Shown: piece by piece, positions 59,626-64,000 of the stretch
Layout of the letters: the number at the start of each line of letters is the position of its first letter
Position numbering within the stretch: position 1 is the stretch's first letter
NCBI GenBank assembly: GCA_029449245.1
Contig: JANATF010000014.1
Span: forward strand, 56,001 to 120,000
DNA from: Mortierella alpina
Taxonomy: Eukaryota; Mortierellomycota; Mortierellomycetes; Mortierellales; Mortierellaceae
Length of the DNA: 64,000 nt
Reading direction: 5' to 3'
Notes under the pieces: model-generated
Told to the model about the DNA's origin: nothing
The model's database searches: none
What the model saw: the letters and a program-made list of their open reading frames with translations, nothing else
Position numbers and translations under genes: made by a program

Positions 59626-60281
59626 ATGGAGGAGCCAGAAGAGATGGACGATGAGCTGGAGTCGATTCCTGTAAAAGTCTATGAGCAAGAAGAAGTAGCA
59701 AAGGACAAGGTACAGTTTTCACGCGGCCAACGAGTTGCTTTGTTGGAATATATTGAAGCGATTGTAGGCTTGTTGGTTTATATGTCTTTTTTACTCAATG
59801 GATGCTTTTTTGTTTTATTCCAGACGGCCGAGAAAGTCGTAAAGGCTTTACAAAAAAGAAAGCCCGTGGCCTCCCCGTCAGAGGTATCAAATGAATTCAG
59901 GTAAATGTCCATGATTTGCAGTGGTATATCCATCTCGAAAGTCTACAACAACATCAGACCCATCCATGTCGACGTACTCTCCTCACGTCGAACTACATGG
60001 TTGCGAATGTCAGGACAGAGATGGACTGTTGCATATATACGCGCACACTGCCTGTGGAGGATTGCCTTAGTGTCCACCGCGTGCTCTGACCATGAACAGT
60101 CGCCTTCACCTTTTTTCTGCATCCCCATCTTTTTTCTCTGACCCTCCCCTGACATCTTTTTTTTTGTGTCCCTCCTTTGACATCTTTTTTCTTCCTGTCC
60201 CTCCTCCGACACAGAGACTAAACGTAGAATCCTAAACTTTCAGAAGTGGGCAAAGCATCGACAACGCGCCCTGGAATTCTA
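59626..60281 (+). CDS. small acidic hypothetical protein (exon structure uncertain)
   Basis: Starts MEEPEEMDDELESIPVKVY. Exon 1 is 59626-59763, exon 2 starts at 59824 after a TTTTATTCCAG acceptor, and the frame ends at or near 59883-59900. A further exon at about 60246 (KWAKHRQRALEF, stop) fits if the donor is GAG|GTATCA at 59884. The product would be about 80-85 aa with FSRGQRVALLEYIEAI and KVVKALQKRKP helices. Family unknown; it could be a transposon-associated fragment. Weak support. Confidence 0.3.
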
Positions 60282-60529
60282 ATGAAGCAAGGACTGAAAG
60301 AGCCAACATCGAAGGGTTATTGAATATGCTTCTGTCTTACTGTACCATATGGGATGCGGTCTTTAGAAAACTATTGCTAGCAGATGCATTTTTTGCTGGT
60401 AGATTGAATTCAATAATTGCTATATACAGTACTCCACTTAGACTACTTGGGAGCCAAAAGGCCTCCATTGGCGACAAGCGTATATACATACAGGCACCGA
60501 CTGATTGTCATCACTGCTCTGAGAGTACG

Positions 60530-61252
60530 TTAGGGCTGACGGGCGTTCGGAGCATAAGCACTGAAGGGCTTGAACAACACGATAGGCGTGTTGTTGATTT
60601 CCTTGATCTCACCACTCCACGCCTTCCTGTAGAGTTCTTTGAGATCCTTCTTGTCAGCCTCGGTAAGAGTGCTCATCGTACCATAGTTCATGATGGTTAA
60701 TGGGTCTTGCTTGCCGAACACCTGTGACTTCCAGCCACTTTCCTCATCCTCGACTTTTGCGAACCAGTGACGAAGACCAAAGACATGGCCCAGCTCGTGG
60801 ACAAGCGTCTCATCCTGTTCGGTCTCGGACTGAGTGAACATCGTTGGATAGATGACAAGCTGTTCTTGGCCCCCACCGGGGAAGAAGGCACTGGCTAGGA
60901 CACAGCCGTCCTCAGAGCAGTCGCTGCTGTTGCGCACGACGATCTCGAAATCCCATATAACGTTGTCCTCAAGGAACGTAACTGGGGCTGCATCTCCCCA
61001 CAGCTTGACAGCCTTGTTGAACAACTTGAGGATATCCTCTCTGCTGTTTCCTGACTGCCGCAGCGTGCGCTCATCAAAGCGATAGTGCAGAACGACATTC
61101 TCCTTCCAGAGCGGGATCAATCCTTGGGTGCCTACGATGATTTCCAAGGGCGAACGCTTGTGGGCACGCTCCCCGGTCACACACAAATGCTTGCGAAACA
61201 CGTGGATCGCAGGATCGGTTTTGGGTAGGTGCTTGTTGGTGTCCTTATTCAT
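60530..61252 (-). CDS. metzincin-type zinc metalloprotease without signal peptide
   Basis: 240 aa, single exon. The zinc site HELGHVFGLRH gives H152, E153, H156 and H162, and a Met-turn is seen at IMNYG (M188), as in matrixin-like (M10/M12) peptidases. The upstream part has the usual beta-sheet core (LIPLWKENVVLHYRF..., VTFLEDN, FEIVVRNSS). Two cysteines (DCSEDGC) lie before the active site. There is no signal peptide, prodomain or transmembrane segment, unlike secreted relatives, so it is cytosolic or exported by another route unless an upstream exon is missed. The flanking upstream DNA is AT-rich. Confidence 0.82.
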   Translation of the reverse strand: MNKDTNKHLPKTDPAIHVFRKHLCVTGERAHKRSPLEIIVGTQGLIPLWKENVVLHYRFDERTLRQSGNSREDILKLFNKAVKLWGDAAPVTFLEDNVIWDFEIVVRNSSDCSEDGCVLASAFFPGGGQEQLVIYPTMFTQSETEQDETLVHELGHVFGLRHWFAKVEDEESGWKSQVFGKQDPLTIMNYGTMSTLTEADKKDLKELYRKAWSGEIKEINNTPIVLFKPFSAYAPNARQP

Positions 61253-62527
61253 TTGAAACTATGAGTTGTAGAGTTTTTATCGGAGTGGATGTGGGATAGT
61301 TAAAAAGCCAATGTAGGATAGTGTACAGTAGAATTGGATATCATCAAGACTCAAAGGGTCTTATATACCTGTCAAAGTCGCTCGTTGTACGTGATTTTTC
61401 TTGTTGGATCTCAATCAGAGTAGTGAAACTCCAACTGACTTAAATCAAGAACCTGCACCACAAATGAAATACTCCCGTCATGAGATCTGCAAGTGGCAAG
61501 GCGGTCTGGGCACAGCTCAATATTAATATCTTCCATTGTTCAACTGGGTAGCTCTTGAAAAAAAAATCCCAGACCATCGAGCAGACTTGACAGCATAAAA
61601 AAAAATGTTGATGTCGAGGGGTGCGAGCAAAAAAAAAAAAAAATGAAACTTAGTGAAACATGAGAAATTTATGTGTGTTCATGGGAGCCCAGTGGCTAAA
61701 GACCAGTACAGTAGAGCCCCGGCCCAATGGAACCATTGGTGCACGGTGTTTATTGCACAGACCATGTCCACGTGGAGTAGAGCCCGTCACAGCACTCGTG
61801 CGATTGGTCAATGAGTTCTAATGACTGGTGCTGTTTCAGGTTGGATCAAACTCAATTGCTCTGTCTGACACGCTTTAACTTCCTGAAACACAGCTACAAT
61901 ATTTAACCAATGCGGCGTTTGGGACTGGCACCAGAACCTGATTGGCTAACTCTCCGCTGCACGTGAATACAGTGACACCATTAGCCTACGTCTAGAACTG
62001 GGGACCAACCAAACCTTCCGTCATAACCTAGACCCCGGGTCTGGATTCAGACTAGGCTTTTAAAAATAAAAATGAGCGATTTGTTAGCATCAAACTCAAC
62101 TGCTGATTTGCTACGCGTCCTCTGTGTCCTCTGTGTGCACACCCGCACTAAAATGAGTGGTCCATGAGTTCTCACAATCACGTATGGGGATAGTAGTATC
62201 CCTCTTCGAGAAGTCATAGCCAATCTGCAGCCGTGTCGATGACGAATTCCTCACCTTTTTGCGAACTGTGGTCTTCATCTGATAGGCCGACTTAGAACAC
62301 CTGGACATACTACAAATGGGGGGCTAGGCGTTGTCGGTCAAGGTAGGGGGAGTCCAACTTAAAATTTGTACTGTACAAGATCTTTAGTACAGTGTGTGAA
62401 TGAATATCTCTATAAATATGTCTGTTGGCACTCCTCTTTTTGTCTATTCTCCATCGTCCATATCTCATCCATCTTCACTGTGACTCACTTTCACCACTCC
62501 TGGCATCTTTTTCAGATAAACATTACA
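61253..62527. other. divergent intergenic region
   Basis: Shared upstream DNA of the metzincin (minus) and RNase T2 (plus) genes. Poly(A) runs at 61557-61640. The CAGTAGAGCCCCGGCCCAAT stretch at 61709 resembles a pogo-type transposon end, but no inverted partner was found. No gene is supported. Confidence 0.4.
62410..62417 (+). promoter_or_regulatory. TATA box of the RNase T2 gene
   Basis: TATAAATA 118 nt before the ATG at 62528, followed by a CT-rich region. Confidence 0.55.
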
Positions 62528-63530
62528 ATGAAGGTCATCACTATTGCAGCATTCTTGGCTGCTACTTCCCTATCGGTCGTGGCTGCTGGACCCGTGAATC
62601 CCTTCGAGATTCACTCTTCGGCATGTCCTCGCAATGTCCTCTCCTGCTCTCGAGAGTCCAGTGATGTCGGTCCCTGTTGCTTGCCAGATATGGGCCTTTT
62701 AGTCCTGGTCCAGCAGTGGTCTCCAGGTCTAGGTCCGCCCGACGAGTTTACGATGCACGGCATCTGGCCCAACACCTGTGATGGTGCACAGGGGGGAACC
62801 TCGACGGGATGCGACTCTGGGCGTATCTTTTGCGACGTTAAGCTTCGTCTTGAGAAATACTCTCAGGCTCACGATACTGTTCCTTCGGACTTTATGAAGA
62901 ATATGCACGACTACTGGTCATCCTGCAATGGTGACAACAATGCATTCTGGTCGCACGAATGGAGCAAACATGGCACTTGTATATCGACTTTAGAGCCTTC
63001 ATGCTGGAATCAATTTGTCCAGAACGAAGATGTGTACAATTACTTCAGCAAGGGTTTGGCCTTGAGATCGAAGTACAATTTGTACAAGGCTCTGGCTGAA
63101 GCAGACGAACCCATTCTTCCCGGCTCGACTCCTCACATCGATGATATACACAAGGCTATCACGAAGGCGTTCGGTGTCGATGCTGAGATATGGTGTGACT
63201 CTAATGATAATTTGAACGAGGTAAGTTCTAAGTATCTGAGGATCTACAGTATTTCCGTCCGTAAAACATCGCATTGTCTGATCATGGCCAGATATTTCGG
63301 CTTCGCTAACTGACATTAACGCTGTTTTTTATAACGACTCATGCCTGTAGATCTATCTCTACCTCAATGTTCAGAACCGTGACCAATACAATCTCACGGA
63401 TCCCGTGCTCTGCTCTGGCCCTGAGTGTAGGGGGGACCCAGGACCCAGCCCCTGCCCTAATCTTCACGGGGCACATTGCAGCCATGCGGACAAACCTTGT
63501 AGAGGAAACATCAATTATCCCTGGAAGTAG
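62528..63530 (+). CDS. secreted ribonuclease T2
   Basis: Two exons, 62528-63220 and 63351-63530 (donor GTAAGT, acceptor CTGTAG, phase 0), 290 aa. Residues 1-20 are a signal peptide ([20 protein letters not shown]). Catalytic blocks are CAS-1 FTMHGIWPN (H77) and CAS-2 [12 protein letters not shown] (E144, H148). Many cysteines suit the disulphide-rich T2 fold. Exon 2 supplies the C-terminal strand ([13 protein letters not shown]) and a cysteine-rich end. It cleaves single-stranded RNA to 2',3'-cyclic phosphates in the secretory system or outside the cell. The start at 62528 is preferred to an upstream in-frame ATG because the signal peptide begins there. Confidence 0.93.
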
Positions 63531-63818
63531 TAACGTCCCTCTCGTTCCAAGACCTTTTAACCTGCTATGCAATATACAGTAAATGTTTTTGAATTTTTAT
63601 TTTGAAATGTGTTTTCTCGCGTAATTCTTCATGAATGTCTCACAAAGTACTGTCATATATGGGCCTACATACCGCCAATGAATTGCAAAAGTTTTATCGT
63701 TAAAGGTCTACTGGGTACAGAGAAATCGCGTCTCAAGTATCGTCAATCACTCGGACAGTTTTGTCCCTACGTTAAAAAAAATTAAAAAATATGTATTGAC
63801 TCGTTGTAGCTGCCTATC
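63531..63818. other. 3' flank of RNase T2, no gene seen
   Basis: AT-rich spacer leading into the Tc1 remnant. A tract of A/T lies at 63773-63792. Confidence 0.4.
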
Positions 63819-64000
63819 CTAGCACTTAGTTTGCCTGCCCTTGGCGCTGTGGATAGCCTTGATACGCCTGGGCAAACTTTTTATAAATGTTTGGCAATAC
63901 TCAACAGGAATTTTGTATCATTCCGTCGAAATTCGGTCCCAGAGTCCTTGACAGCTTGTTGAGTGCGTTGGATATTTTGCAAGCTGCATCTTCAGGTAAG
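63819..64000 (-). pseudogene. Tc1-type transposase C-terminus, decayed, runs off the right edge
   Basis: The minus strand reads the family C-terminus: LWDRI, then IPVEYCQTFIKSLPRRI, IHSAKGRQTKC, stop at 63819. A TGA at 63918-63920 replaces the expected Trp before YKIPVEY, so this copy is inactive. It is a different subfamily from the element at 35852-37665. Confidence 0.85.

Noticed and set aside
61709-61740. Possible pogo/Tigger transposon end (CAGTAGAGCCCC)
   Set aside because: No inverted partner or transposase found nearby.
1-64000. CRISPR arrays, bacterial operons or ribosome binding sites
   Set aside because: The window is eukaryotic: spliced genes and fungal retroelements; the tandem repeats are coding repeats, microsatellite or LTRs.

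Overview
This window is nuclear DNA from a filamentous fungus, most likely an early-diverging lineage and probably Mortierellomycota (Mortierella/Linnemannia/Podila-like). The reasons are short GT-AG introns (about 55-230 nt), a fungal-type Frizzled-like 7TM receptor, several Crinkler (CRN) genes including one with a P-loop NTPase plus PD-(D/E)XK nuclease, NACHT/LRR receptor-like genes, and DIRS-type, Ty3/chromovirus and Tc1 elements. The lineage is an inference from gene content; no marker gene fixes it.

1-6.4 kb: a 7TM receptor gene running off the left edge (minus), a degenerate ~195-bp repeat tract, a secreted protein with one chitin-binding (CBM14) domain (plus), and a five-exon gene (minus) ending in a ubiquitin C-terminal hydrolase domain whose four catalytic residues have the textbook spacing. 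6.8-15.5 kb: two copies of a 1.4-kb CRN-containing segment. The left copy lost its 5' end; the right copy is intact. Between them lie a complete 4.3-kb DIRS-type retroelement (8471-12766) and a small secreted cysteine-rich protein gene. 15.7-18.6 kb: a stand-alone CRN header gene, a C2H2-like/coiled-coil gene, a (GGAT)n microsatellite and another coiled-coil gene. 18.9-24.1 kb: two CRN nuclease genes in tandem on the minus strand. 25.4-27.4 kb: a six-exon gene of unknown family.

29-55 kb holds three receptor-like genes. The first is a NACHT protein with 25 HEAT-like 33-aa repeats, carrying a one-base deletion. The second is a coiled-coil protein continuing in frame into about 16 leucine-rich repeats across a single TAG. 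The third is a 1985-aa NACHT-pentapeptide-WD40 protein. Transposons lie between them: a Tc1 element broken by a solo LTR, and an intact Ty3/chromovirus with identical LTRs inserted at the edge of a solo LTR, which itself sits inside a 28S rRNA fragment. Antisense fragments of the 3' end of 28S rRNA recur at about 27.5, 38.0/43.7 and 57.8 kb, with minor pieces elsewhere. The two copies upstream of the NACHT-HEAT and coiled-coil-LRR genes share extra flanking sequence.

55-64 kb is repeat-rich and gene-poor, with a second solo LTR of the Ty3 family, a truncated tRNA-like fold, a metzincin protease gene without a signal peptide, a secreted RNase T2 gene, and a decayed Tc1 transposase at the right edge.

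A plausible reading is a fungal conflict/recognition island: CRN nucleases and NLR-like receptors with swappable repeat sensors, in TE-rich DNA that supplies duplications and internal repeat turnover. Exon structures were worked out by hand from splice signals and frame continuity, without transcript data.
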